DNA from: Bacteroides propionicifaciens DSM 19291 = JCM 14649
GTDB taxonomy: Bacteria > Bacteroidota > Bacteroidia > Bacteroidales > Bacteroidaceae
DNA length: 64,000 nt
Assembly (NCBI RefSeq): GCF_000375405.1
Contig: NZ_AQWS01000013.1
Location: 1-64,000, forward strand
Direction: 5' to 3'
The position numbers and the translations under genes are program-made. The notes beneath the pieces are model-generated. The model did not search any database, was not told the origin of the DNA, and worked only from the letters and a program-made list of their open reading frames with translations. This document shows, piece after piece, positions 16,983-24,503 of this stretch. Positions within the stretch are counted from its first letter, which is position 1. Each line of letters opens with the position of its first letter.

Positions 16983-18851
16983 ATGAGAGTCAAAAGAGAT
17001 TTTATCCGCTTAGTTACTGCCAACCCTAAGGTAAGGGTCGCCGATTGTTTTTTCAACGAGTCGAAAATTTCTGAAATAATACAGCATGCTGCTCAGCAAA
17101 AAGCAGCTTTGGTTTTGTTTCCTGAACTTTCGCTAACCTCTGTTAGCTGTGGAGATCTCTTAACTGATAGCTTATTGCTCTCTTCAGCTCAGCAGGCATT
17201 GTTACAATTGTTGACCGACAGCAAAAAGTATAACCTTATCTTTGTAGTAGGGTTGCCTATCTTAGTCTCTAACACGGTATTGAACGTAGCTGTGGTTTGT
17301 AAACAGGGTGTGATTTGCAGTGTAATCCCCAAAATGGATGATGCAGCTTGTCGTCTTTTTTCAAATCGCCCTGAAAATTGGTTTTTAGAACATCTATTAT
17401 GTGGTCAAGAGGTGGAAATTTCTAGTAATCGCCTTTTTGAGACCTCTGACTTTACTTTTACCCTAAACTTCTGGAACGAATATAATGTGCCAAACAATCA
17501 AGTTGGAGTTACTGATTTAAATCTCTATCTCTCTAATGCTTCGGATAAGATGGGGCTTTATGGGCAAACTTCTCAATTGATCCTTGGTGAATCTCTAAAA
17601 TATAAAAATGCAGTACTCTATGCAGCTCCTGGCTTTGGTGAATCTACAACAGATTTGGTTTATAGTGGTACAGGTTTTATAGCTGAATGTGGTGAGTTGC
17701 TGGCTGAATCGCCTCGTTTCAGCTTTGAGGGTGCCGTGACTTTTGCTGATGTTGATCTTGCTCGCATTCAGGCTGAGCGTATCATGAGTAAACGTAACAT
17801 AGGGATATCTTATGCACAATCGCTCGACTACGAAGCTCCCGAAATTGAAGTTTTGGATAGAGAGCTTGATAAAACTCCTTTCTTATCGAAGAATAAAGAT
17901 AGAGACTATGCCGATGCTTTTGACATACAAGTTTGTGCCCTAGCACAACGAATGCGACATATCCATGGTGAGAAAGTGGTGATTGGGGTGTCTGGAGGGT
18001 TAGATTCCACATTGGTATTGCTCTCATGCGTTCGTACTTTCGATGCGATGGGGCTTGATCGAAAAAATATTATAGGCATTACGATGCCAGGTTTCGGTAC
18101 TTCGGGGCGTACCTATCAGAATGCTCAGATTTTGATGGATAGACTCGGTATAACTACACGAGAAATTAGTATAAAGGATTCTTGTATCCAGCACTTCAAA
18201 GATATCAATCACGATGGACTGACTCACGACATAACCTACGAAAACAGCCAAGCTCGTGAACGGACTCAGATCTTAATGGATGTAGCCAATATGGAGAATG
18301 CGCTTGTCATAGGCACAGGCGATTTATCGGAATTGGCTTTGGGTTGGGCTACTTATAACGGCGATCACATGTCGATGTACGACTTGAATGCGAGTATTCC
18401 AAAAACACTAGTCCAAGATTTGGTGCTTTGGGCAGCTAATAAAGAGTCCGATAAGATGCTTAGTGATGCACTGCTTGATGTGCTTGCTACTCCGATTAGT
18501 CCTGAACTTAAACCAACAGATAGCGATGGACTAATTGATCAGAAGACCGAAAGTGTAGTAGGGCCCTATGAGTTGCACGATTTCTTCTTGTTTAACATGA
18601 TGAATTATCGCTTTTCTCCCCAACTAATATACAAAAGAAGTTTGCTTGCCTTTGGCGATAAATATACCGATAAGGTAATCAAACACTGGTTGAAGCAGTT
18701 TTACAAACGCTTCTTTATGCAGCAGTTTAAACGCTCTTGTTCACCCGATGGGCCTGATGTAACAGGTGTCTCGCTTAGTCCGCGTGGTGGTTGGGCTATG
18801 GCGAGTGATGCGAGTGCTACAACGTGGCTACATGAAATAGAACAGCTTTAA
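16983..18851 (+). CDS. nadE: NAD+ synthetase with degenerate glutaminase domain
   Basis: Makes NAD from nicotinic acid adenine dinucleotide, ATP and ammonia or glutamine. The 622-residue protein has the usual two-domain layout: an N-terminal nitrilase-fold glutaminase (residues 1-270) and a C-terminal synthetase with the PP-loop SGGLDST, GTGDLSELALGWATYNGDHM and the conserved end QFKRSCSPDGP. The synthetase looks intact. In the glutaminase, Glu48 (FPELS) and Lys117 (VIPKM) of the triad align, but the nucleophile Cys of the family motif EICEDLW is Trp164 (NFWNEYN). The surrounding motif and the usual FLPNYxEFYEKR stretch are also lost. I therefore expect ammonia-dependent activity only, unless the substrate path has changed. 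Confidence 0.93.
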   Translation: MRVKRDFIRLVTANPKVRVADCFFNESKISEIIQHAAQQKAALVLFPELSLTSVSCGDLLTDSLLLSSAQQALLQLLTDSKKYNLIFVVGLPILVSNTVLNVAVVCKQGVICSVIPKMDDAACRLFSNRPENWFLEHLLCGQEVEISSNRLFETSDFTFTLNFWNEYNVPNNQVGVTDLNLYLSNASDKMGLYGQTSQLILGESLKYKNAVLYAAPGFGESTTDLVYSGTGFIAECGELLAESPRFSFEGAVTFADVDLARIQAERIMSKRNIGISYAQSLDYEAPEIEVLDRELDKTPFLSKNKDRDYADAFDIQVCALAQRMRHIHGEKVVIGVSGGLDSTLVLLSCVRTFDAMGLDRKNIIGITMPGFGTSGRTYQNAQILMDRLGITTREISIKDSCIQHFKDINHDGLTHDITYENSQARERTQILMDVANMENALVIGTGDLSELALGWATYNGDHMSMYDLNASIPKTLVQDLVLWAANKESDKMLSDALLDVLATPISPELKPTDSDGLIDQKTESVVGPYELHDFFLFNMMNYRFSPQLIYKRSLLAFGDKYTDKVIKHWLKQFYKRFFMQQFKRSCSPDGPDVTGVSLSPRGGWAMASDASATTWLHEIEQL

Positions 18852-18856
18852 AGCAT

Positions 18857-18902
18857 AAAAAAACGAGGTCTAAGTAAAAATATTGCTTAGACCTCGTTTT
18901 TT
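18857..18902. terminator. Bidirectional terminator after nadE
   Basis: AAAAAACGAGGTCTAAG pairs with CTTAGACCTCGTTTTTT, with A and T tracts on both flanks, between convergent nadE and the thioesterase gene. Confidence 0.85.
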
Positions 18903-18917
18903 ATGTTTGTTATATTA

Positions 18918-19388
18918 TTACTCTTCAGTGTCGCAAGAGGTAAAAAAGAATTCTTTCTTAGCCTGCTCTTGAGGGATTGTGAAATAGGTGCAAAGGGTTT
19001 GGCTACAAAGCTCGTTGTTTTCATTAAACAGTTCAGCTTCTATAAATACCACATTACGTTTTTCGTCCTTAATGCGTGCCCTTAGTGTAATTTGCTTTGA
19101 TTCCGTACTTACTGACTTAAGGAATTTAGTCTCCATTTTGAAGGTTACCCCTGAAGTCTGTTTCTTTCGGATGACCACCCAAGCACAGATTTCATCTAAA
19201 AGCACCGACTGGATTCCACCATGAAGCGTGTTTAACCAACCTTGAAATTGAGGTAATGGTTTCCAAAAACTTACGATATCATCTCCATCTTCATAAAACT
19301 CCATTTTCACACCCGCAGGGTTATTAGGAGCACAACCGAAGCAGTTGTATCCTTTTACTCCTTTCCAAGGATTAGTTAATTTTTTCAT
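18918..19388 (-). CDS. PaaI-type hotdog thioesterase
   Basis: A 156-residue hotdog-fold protein. The N-terminus has two Cys in YNCFGCAPNNP, as in many PaaI-like thioesterases. The active-site helix region carries LHGGIQSVLLDE, where His-Gly-Gly and the acidic residue are typical. The substrate is probably an acyl-CoA but cannot be named. It is the last gene of the leftward mltG-xpt-thioesterase unit, 13 bp after xpt. Confidence 0.8.
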   Translation of the reverse strand: MKKLTNPWKGVKGYNCFGCAPNNPAGVKMEFYEDGDDIVSFWKPLPQFQGWLNTLHGGIQSVLLDEICAWVVIRKKQTSGVTFKMETKFLKSVSTESKQITLRARIKDEKRNVVFIEAELFNENNELCSQTLCTYFTIPQEQAKKEFFFTSCDTEE

Positions 19389-19401
19389 AATACTTTAGTT
19401 T

Positions 19402-19968
19402 TTATCTTATTTTGATTGTACAGTTCGACAAGTCATCTATAATCGCCAAAGATTCAACACGAACACCTTGTTTTTCTAAGACCTCTCGTCCGTGTTGGAA
19501 CGATTTCTCAATAATAAAGCCCATTCCCACCAGGTTTGCTCCTGCTTGTTTTATTAGGTCTATTACGCCTAAAGCAGCATTGCCGTTGGCAAGGAAGTCA
19601 TCGATGAACAAAACGTTATCTTCAGGAGTAAGGTAGTCTTGACTAATAATGACATCGTACTCACGGTCTTTAGTAAAAGAACGTACACGAGTAGTTAAAA
19701 TGTTCTCTATGGTTTTAGGAGATTTTTTCTTAGCAAATACCACAGGCAACTCTAAAAGGTATCCAGTCATAATAGCTGGCGCAATGCCGCTAGCCTCAAT
19801 AGTCATGATTTTATTAATATTTGTTGATGCAAATCGGCGCACAAACTCCACCCCAACTGATTTCATTAGGATAGGGTCCATTTGGTGGTTAATAAAGCTA
19901 TCTACTTTAAGGATTCCACCTTCAAAGCATTTGCCATCTTCTAGAATACGTTTCTTTAGTAAGTCCAT
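19402..19968 (-). CDS. xpt: Xanthine phosphoribosyltransferase
   Basis: Converts xanthine and PRPP to XMP in purine salvage. The 188-residue product begins [23 protein letters not shown], which is typical of Xpt, and carries the PRPP-binding motif [13 protein letters not shown] (about residues 124-136). It sits 13 bp behind mltG on the same strand. No purine riboswitch is visible, and there is no room for one between the genes. Confidence 0.95.
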   Translation of the reverse strand: MDLLKKRILEDGKCFEGGILKVDSFINHQMDPILMKSVGVEFVRRFASTNINKIMTIEASGIAPAIMTGYLLELPVVFAKKKSPKTIENILTTRVRSFTKDREYDVIISQDYLTPEDNVLFIDDFLANGNAALGVIDLIKQAGANLVGMGFIIEKSFQHGREVLEKQGVRVESLAIIDDLSNCTIKIR

Positions 19969-19981
19969 TTATCTCCTTGTT

Positions 19982-21031
19982 TTATTTATATATTTTTAGT
20001 TTGTTGAGCGCTTGCCAATAGCGGCGCGCATTATTCATATGGTCATTTAAGTTTGTAGCAAAGCTGTGTTTGCCCGAAAAATCTTCTTTTGCACACATAT
20101 AAAGATAGTTGTGCTCTGTATAATTAAGCACACTCTCCAAGCCATGTATTGTCGCAAGACGAATAGGGCCTGGAGGGAGCCCTGTGTTTAGATAGGTATT
20201 GTAGGGAGAATTGACCGTCAAATCTTTATTGGTAATTCTCTTCATGGCAAAATCTTGTAATGCAAACTTTATGGTCGGATCAGCCTGAAGTGGCATTCCT
20301 TTCTTAAGTCGATTCATGTATAGGCCAGCAACTACAGGTTTCTCTTCTTTATCGTTGGTTTCTTCTTCTACGATTGATGCTAATGTGGCTACTTGGATAG
20401 GAGTGAGTCCTATCTTCTGAGCCTTTTTAAGTCGTTCTTCATTCCAAAAGGTATTGTATTCCTTACTCATTCGCCCGATAAAGTCATTCATATCCATATT
20501 CCAATAAACTTCATAGGTATTGGGTATAAAAAAGGCTGGTAAGGTTTCAGGGGTATAACCTATTTTAGCTAGCGCATCTTCATTTTTAAAATAAAATTGA
20601 AACTCCAGAGAGCCGAGCATAAGTTGATCACCTAATTTAGCCGATAGTTGATCAAGCGTTCTTATATTGTTTATTACTAGTCGAGTTGGAATTTGATGTC
20701 CACGAAGTAGCTTAACAAAAAGAGTGTAGGTTGTTTCATCAGGTGTAATCTTATACTTGCCTGTGCGAATATTTTGGCTGTACGACTTGTAGTTGTTTAG
20801 AATGCTGAAGCCTTTAGGTAGCTCTTTAATATCGAAAGTTTTTACTATTTTTTGTTCAACTGAGTCTATATTGTCATCTTGATCTATATATAGGAAGCGA
20901 CTCTGGCTTAGCTGCCCATTAATAGGCTTAAAAAAAAGCGTGTGTATTGTGGCATATGTAGATATACCTATAATAAAAAGGAGTACTACTAAAGCAACCA
21001 GTAGCCTCTTATTTCGTTTACGCATGCTCAT
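19982..21031 (-). CDS. mltG: Endolytic transglycosylase MltG (YceG-like)
   Basis: Cleaves nascent glycan strands in the periplasm, probably setting their length. The 349-residue product has one N-terminal membrane helix after a basic start (MSMRKRNKR) and the YceG domain. The catalytic Glu lies in ASIVEEET, followed by LYMNRLKKGMPLQADPT and the PYNTYLNTGLPPGPI block. An open frame extends upstream to 21079, but that start lies upstream of the promoter -7 element at 21062-21069, so the ATG at 21031 is preferred. It heads an operon with xpt and the thioesterase gene. Confidence 0.92.
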   Translation of the reverse strand: MSMRKRNKRLLVALVVLLFIIGISTYATIHTLFFKPINGQLSQSRFLYIDQDDNIDSVEQKIVKTFDIKELPKGFSILNNYKSYSQNIRTGKYKITPDETTYTLFVKLLRGHQIPTRLVINNIRTLDQLSAKLGDQLMLGSLEFQFYFKNEDALAKIGYTPETLPAFFIPNTYEVYWNMDMNDFIGRMSKEYNTFWNEERLKKAQKIGLTPIQVATLASIVEEETNDKEEKPVVAGLYMNRLKKGMPLQADPTIKFALQDFAMKRITNKDLTVNSPYNTYLNTGLPPGPIRLATIHGLESVLNYTEHNYLYMCAKEDFSGKHSFATNLNDHMNNARRYWQALNKLKIYK

Positions 21032-21061
21032 ATCGTTAGTTGTTGATTTTAGGATATCCTG

Positions 21062-21069
21062 CAAATATA
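21062..21069 (-). promoter_or_regulatory. mltG-xpt operon promoter, -7 element TATATTTG
   Basis: TATATTTG on the minus strand lies 30 nt upstream of the ATG at 21031. It supports that start over the longer open frame. Confidence 0.65.
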
Positions 21070-21110
21070 CAAAGAACAATTCTATTTGTAGAAACGGGGC
21101 TTTATAAAAC

Positions 21111-21149
21111 TAATCAAGGGGTATATTGCAAGAATATCCCCCTTGATTA
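21111..21149 (-). terminator. Terminator of the ROK regulator gene
   Basis: TAATCAAGGGG pairs with CCCCTTGATTA on the 3' side of the leftward ROK gene, which stops at 21171. The A/T content of the flanks is moderate. Confidence 0.6.
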
Positions 21150-21170
21150 ATTTGTGATTGTAATAGAACT

Positions 21171-22379
21171 CTAATCAATTTCAAAAACACGGCTACGTGC
21201 CAACATGCACGAACCAATTACTCCTGCTCGGTCGAGGAGTTTTGAACTTGTTATTTTAGAATCTTTATTTACTAAGTTCAATGAGTATTTACGGACTGAA
21301 GTTATGATGGGTTGCGTAATATAATCTCCTGTTTGCGCAAGAGCTCCACCGATAATAACAAGTTCTGGATTGAAAATATTAATAAGTCCAGAAATCTGCT
21401 TACCTAGCTTTTCTCCAATCTCTTCTATAATCTCAATACAAAGCATATCTTCTCTCAAGGTTGCATCAATCAGTTGATTAAGTGTTATCTCCTTGTTGGC
21501 TTTAATCTGTTCCGATAGGATCGAATTTTCACCATTCTTTATTCTTTCGAGTAAAATTCTATGAAATGCCATACCCGAAGCTTCGGTTTCTAAACAGCCT
21601 TTTTTACCACAATGACAGATTATCTCGTTGTCATATGTATTGACATGACCGAATTCTCCCGAAAACCCCGATTTACCTGTATATAGTTTACCGTTAATAA
21701 TGATCCCCATTCCAATTCCCCAGCTGAGGTTGATGAAGATGATGTTTTTCTCGTTCTCTACAGCTCCTTTCATGAATTCACCAAAGGCAATAGCACGTGT
21801 ATCGTTATCGATAGATACAGGATAACTGAGTTTTTTGGTTAAGATTTCAGCGAGTGATACCTTTTCAAAGCTGTAGTTGCTGTAGCTATAGCCGTTGTCG
21901 GGGTCTACTCGACCAGCAATGCTTACATTAATATTTAGAATTTTGTTGTGATCTAAATTGAGTTGATTTATGTAGTCACGAATAATGGTTACTAAATCAT
22001 CAATTCGTTTTTCATTATTATCGAAATGATAATAGATACCCCTTTTTGAATCAATTAAATCTCCTTTGAAATTAATTAATGCAATATTAAGGGCATCTCG
22101 ATTTAGTTCAACACCAATGAAATAACCAGAATCAGGGTTTAGCCCATAAAGACTAGGATGCCTACCTCCACTAGTTTCGAGTTTACCGTAGTCGTTGATA
22201 AAGCCTTCATCGGTCATTTCTGTTATAAATTTCGTGACCGTAGGAATGCTCAAATCTAGTTCTTTCGCTAAATCTGTGATTGTGGAATTGCCATTATATA
22301 TATAATGTGTAATAATTCTTTTCTTCATGAGGGCATTTTTAGAACCCTTTTCAATTTGTTGTAGTAATTGATGCCTCAT
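21171..22379 (-). CDS. ROK-family transcriptional regulator (NagC-like)
   Basis: A 402-residue repressor-type ROK protein. Residues 10-75 form a winged helix-turn-helix (TITDLAKELDLSIPTVTKF). The rest is a ROK sugar-kinase fold with GEFGHV and the zinc site CHCGKKGCLE. Regulatory ROK proteins usually sense a sugar or amino sugar. It is transcribed divergently from a YhcH/YiaL-type gene that in other bacteria is linked to sialic acid or other sugar use. Control of that neighbour is plausible but not proven. Confidence 0.88.
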   Translation of the reverse strand: MRHQLLQQIEKGSKNALMKKRIITHYIYNGNSTITDLAKELDLSIPTVTKFITEMTDEGFINDYGKLETSGGRHPSLYGLNPDSGYFIGVELNRDALNIALINFKGDLIDSKRGIYYHFDNNEKRIDDLVTIIRDYINQLNLDHNKILNINVSIAGRVDPDNGYSYSNYSFEKVSLAEILTKKLSYPVSIDNDTRAIAFGEFMKGAVENEKNIIFINLSWGIGMGIIINGKLYTGKSGFSGEFGHVNTYDNEIICHCGKKGCLETEASGMAFHRILLERIKNGENSILSEQIKANKEITLNQLIDATLREDMLCIEIIEEIGEKLGKQISGLINIFNPELVIIGGALAQTGDYITQPIITSVRKYSLNLVNKDSKITSSKLLDRAGVIGSCMLARSRVFEID

Positions 22380-22606
22380 AATTAATTTATTTATTAATGC
22401 TTAGACAAATATATAAATATGAAATTAAATAAAGGAGTTTATTCACTAAAAAGAAGTGTCTTTGGGCTTATTATATGCTAAAAGTAAGTAGTGAATATAT
22501 TTATCCTATTCAGTTTACTTTTATGTAGTCACGGTTTATGGCTAAATCACACGAAATAGTATGAATATTTAAGGTGAAACATAAAAGTTTCTTTCAAATA
22601 ATAGTG

Positions 22607-22614
22607 TACTTTTG
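22607..22614 (+). promoter_or_regulatory. Promoter -7 element TACTTTTG before the YhcH-type gene
   Basis: TACTTTTG matches the consensus and lies 31 nt upstream of the ATG at 22646, inside the 266-bp gap shared with the divergent ROK gene. An operator for the ROK protein would be expected nearby, but none was identified. Confidence 0.55.
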
Positions 22615-22645
22615 ATTTAAAATTTGAACTAATTTATGGTTCAAT

Positions 22646-23116
22646 ATGATTAAAAAAACAACACTTATGATTTTAGGTACACTACAAAATAGCCAGCAGG
22701 TTGAGTCCTTGAACCCTCTTTTTAAACAGGCTTTCGACTATATTAAATCACATAATCTTTTGGATGCCGAACTGGGTCGAATTGAGTTAGAGGGTGATCT
22801 ACTTTTTATAAATAATTCAGCAGTACAAGGTGTTAAGAAGGAGGATCAAATACTCGAAATCCATCGTCGTTATATTGATATTCATGTGATGCTATCGGGC
22901 GAAGAGATTTTTGGTTGGTTACCTGCCGAAAAACTTAAACAGCTCAAAACTCCTTTTAAAGAGGATACAGATTTTGCTTTTTATACAGATCAGCCATCTA
23001 CTTACCTCACATTAGTGCCTGGTGATTTTGTTATTGTATATCCTGAAGATGCTCATGCTCCGATTATTGGCCAGGGATTAATTCGGAAATTAGTCGTTAA
23101 GATTCGGTTAGACTAA
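22646..23116 (+). CDS. YhcH/YjgK/YiaL family protein (cupin-like)
   Basis: A 156-residue protein of the DUF386 family, a beta-barrel metal-binding fold. Conserved parts are GRIELEGDLLFINNS, HRRYIDIHVMLSGEE and the C-terminal PGDFVIVYPEDAHAP with likely metal ligands. E. coli members such as NanQ act on sugar anomers in sialic acid catabolism. The start may be the ATG at 22646 or the one at 22667 (MILGTLQ), which fits the usual N-terminus better. The divergent ROK regulator supports a role in sugar metabolism. Confidence 0.85.
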   Translation: MIKKTTLMILGTLQNSQQVESLNPLFKQAFDYIKSHNLLDAELGRIELEGDLLFINNSAVQGVKKEDQILEIHRRYIDIHVMLSGEEIFGWLPAEKLKQLKTPFKEDTDFAFYTDQPSTYLTLVPGDFVIVYPEDAHAPIIGQGLIRKLVVKIRLD

Positions 23117-23192
23117 GGGTAGCATTAACTTATAAATTCCTATCTTTTATAAGTTTGACTCTCCTATATCTTATTATTTTAATTATAAGTCG

Positions 23193-23200
23193 TACTTTTG
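23193..23200 (+). promoter_or_regulatory. ruvX promoter, -7 element TACTTTTG
   Basis: The element ends 8 nt before the ruvX ATG at 23209, so the mRNA should have almost no leader. Confidence 0.6.
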
Positions 23201-23208
23201 CAGAATAT

Positions 23209-23628
23209 ATGGCAAGAATATTAGCGATAGATTATGGTCGGAAGCGTACTGGAATAGCTGTGACCGATCCCTTACAACTCATTGCAAATGGTTTGACTAC
23301 AGTCAGAACACACGATTTAATGAAGTTCTTACTTGATTATGTTGGTCGTGAAGAGGTAGAGCGTGTAGTTATTGGTCTGCCCAAACAGATGGATAATACA
23401 CCTTCCGAGAGCATGAAGTATATCGAGCCGTTTGTCGTTCACTTTAAGAAGAAATTCCCCGACTTACCTATTGAATTTGTAGATGAGCGTTTTACATCGG
23501 TACTGGCTCAGCGTGCAATCCTAGAAGCGGGTCTAAAAAAGAAAGACCGACAAAATAAAGCTTTAGTCGATGAGGTGAGTGCAACTATTATTCTCCAAAC
23601 ATTTATGGAAAGTAAACGTTTATTCTAA
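23209..23628 (+). CDS. ruvX: RuvX/YqgF, Holliday-junction-resolvase-like nuclease
   Basis: A 139-residue RNase H-fold protein (YqgF) with possible roles in Holliday junction resolution or 16S rRNA 5' end processing. The first catalytic Asp is in ILAIDYGRKRTGIAV, then VIGLPKQMDNTPS and FVDERFTSV, and the last Asp is in ALVDEVSATIIL. The longer open frame from 23155 is rejected because it starts upstream of the promoter and adds a non-conserved N-terminus. It precedes def by 22 bp, probably in one unit. Confidence 0.93.
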   Translation: MARILAIDYGRKRTGIAVTDPLQLIANGLTTVRTHDLMKFLLDYVGREEVERVVIGLPKQMDNTPSESMKYIEPFVVHFKKKFPDLPIEFVDERFTSVLAQRAILEAGLKKKDRQNKALVDEVSATIILQTFMESKRLF

Positions 23629-23650
23629 TTAAAGATAGATTTATAATTAT

Positions 23651-24217
23651 ATGATATTACCAATTTATGTATACGGTCAGCCCGTTTTGAGAGAGGTTGC
23701 GCAGGATATAACTGCTGAATACCCTAACTTAAAAGAACTGATTCAAAACATGTTCGACACGATGGAGCATGCAGATGGAATTGGGCTTGCAGCGCCACAA
23801 GTAGGATTACCTATTCGTTTGGTTGTAGTCGATTTAGATGTTTTATCTGAAGACCATCCCGAGTTTGCAAACTTTAGAAAAGTCTTTATCAACCCTTATA
23901 TTATCGAAGTTGATGGTGATGACGTAACAATGGGAGAGGGATGTTTAAGCCTACCTGGTGTAGGTGAGGATGTAACTCGTCCTGATGTAATCCACGTTGA
24001 GTATTACGACGAAAACTTCGAAAAACACACCGAACGCGTTGAAGGTTATCTAGCTCGTGTGATGCAGCATGAGTTCGATCATCTTGATGGTGTAATGTTT
24101 ATCGATCACATTTCACCTCTTCGCAAGCAAATGATTCGCAACAAACTGATGAAGCTTGTAAAAGGTACTGCACGTACACACTACAAGATTAAAAGTGTAA
24201 ATGCGAAGCTCAAATAA
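23651..24217 (+). CDS. def: Peptide deformylase
   Basis: Removes the formyl group from the N-terminal Met of new proteins. All three family motifs are present: GIGLAAPQVG (about residues 46-55), EGCLSLPG with the metal-ligand Cys, and QHEFDHLDG with the two ligand His and catalytic Glu. Length of 188 residues is normal. It probably shares the ruvX transcript and ends at a hairpin terminator. Confidence 0.96.
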   Translation: MILPIYVYGQPVLREVAQDITAEYPNLKELIQNMFDTMEHADGIGLAAPQVGLPIRLVVVDLDVLSEDHPEFANFRKVFINPYIIEVDGDDVTMGEGCLSLPGVGEDVTRPDVIHVEYYDENFEKHTERVEGYLARVMQHEFDHLDGVMFIDHISPLRKQMIRNKLMKLVKGTARTHYKIKSVNAKLK

Positions 24218-24245
24218 GAGGTTAGCATTCAGACCAAGAATATTT

Positions 24246-24281
24246 AAGCACAAGGTGAAGTCATTTACTTTGTGCTTTTTT
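24246..24281 (+). terminator. Terminator after def
   Basis: AAGCACAA pairs with TTGTGCTT and runs into a T6 tract behind the ruvX-def unit. The rest of the gap to 24455 shows no gene. Confidence 0.65.
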
Positions 24282-24455
24282 GATTGTTTCAATTTGACTT
24301 TGGCGTATATTCGGATCGAACTAAGTACTAAGTTTTATCGTTTTAGTTTTACTTGTTTTTGAAATGGCTAAGCTAATTGAATCCGCAGGCTCATATATCA
24401 TCTGTATTTAAGAAAGCTTTTGCTTTTTATTTCTATATTAGCTAGTTAGATTTAT

Positions 24456-24463
24456 TACTTTTG
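24456..24463 (+). promoter_or_regulatory. Promoter -7 element TACTTTTG before the TPR gene
   Basis: Consensus TAnnTTTG, 40 nt before the preferred ATG at 24504 and 13 nt before the alternative at 24477. Confidence 0.55.
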
Positions 24464-24503
24464 CTTTTGTCTAATTATGAATCTAGCTGACATCAACATA
24501 AAT

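Noticed and set aside
19969-19981. A purine riboswitch controlling xpt
   Set aside because: Only 13 bp separate mltG and xpt, and the mltG leader is about 30 nt, too short for such an element.
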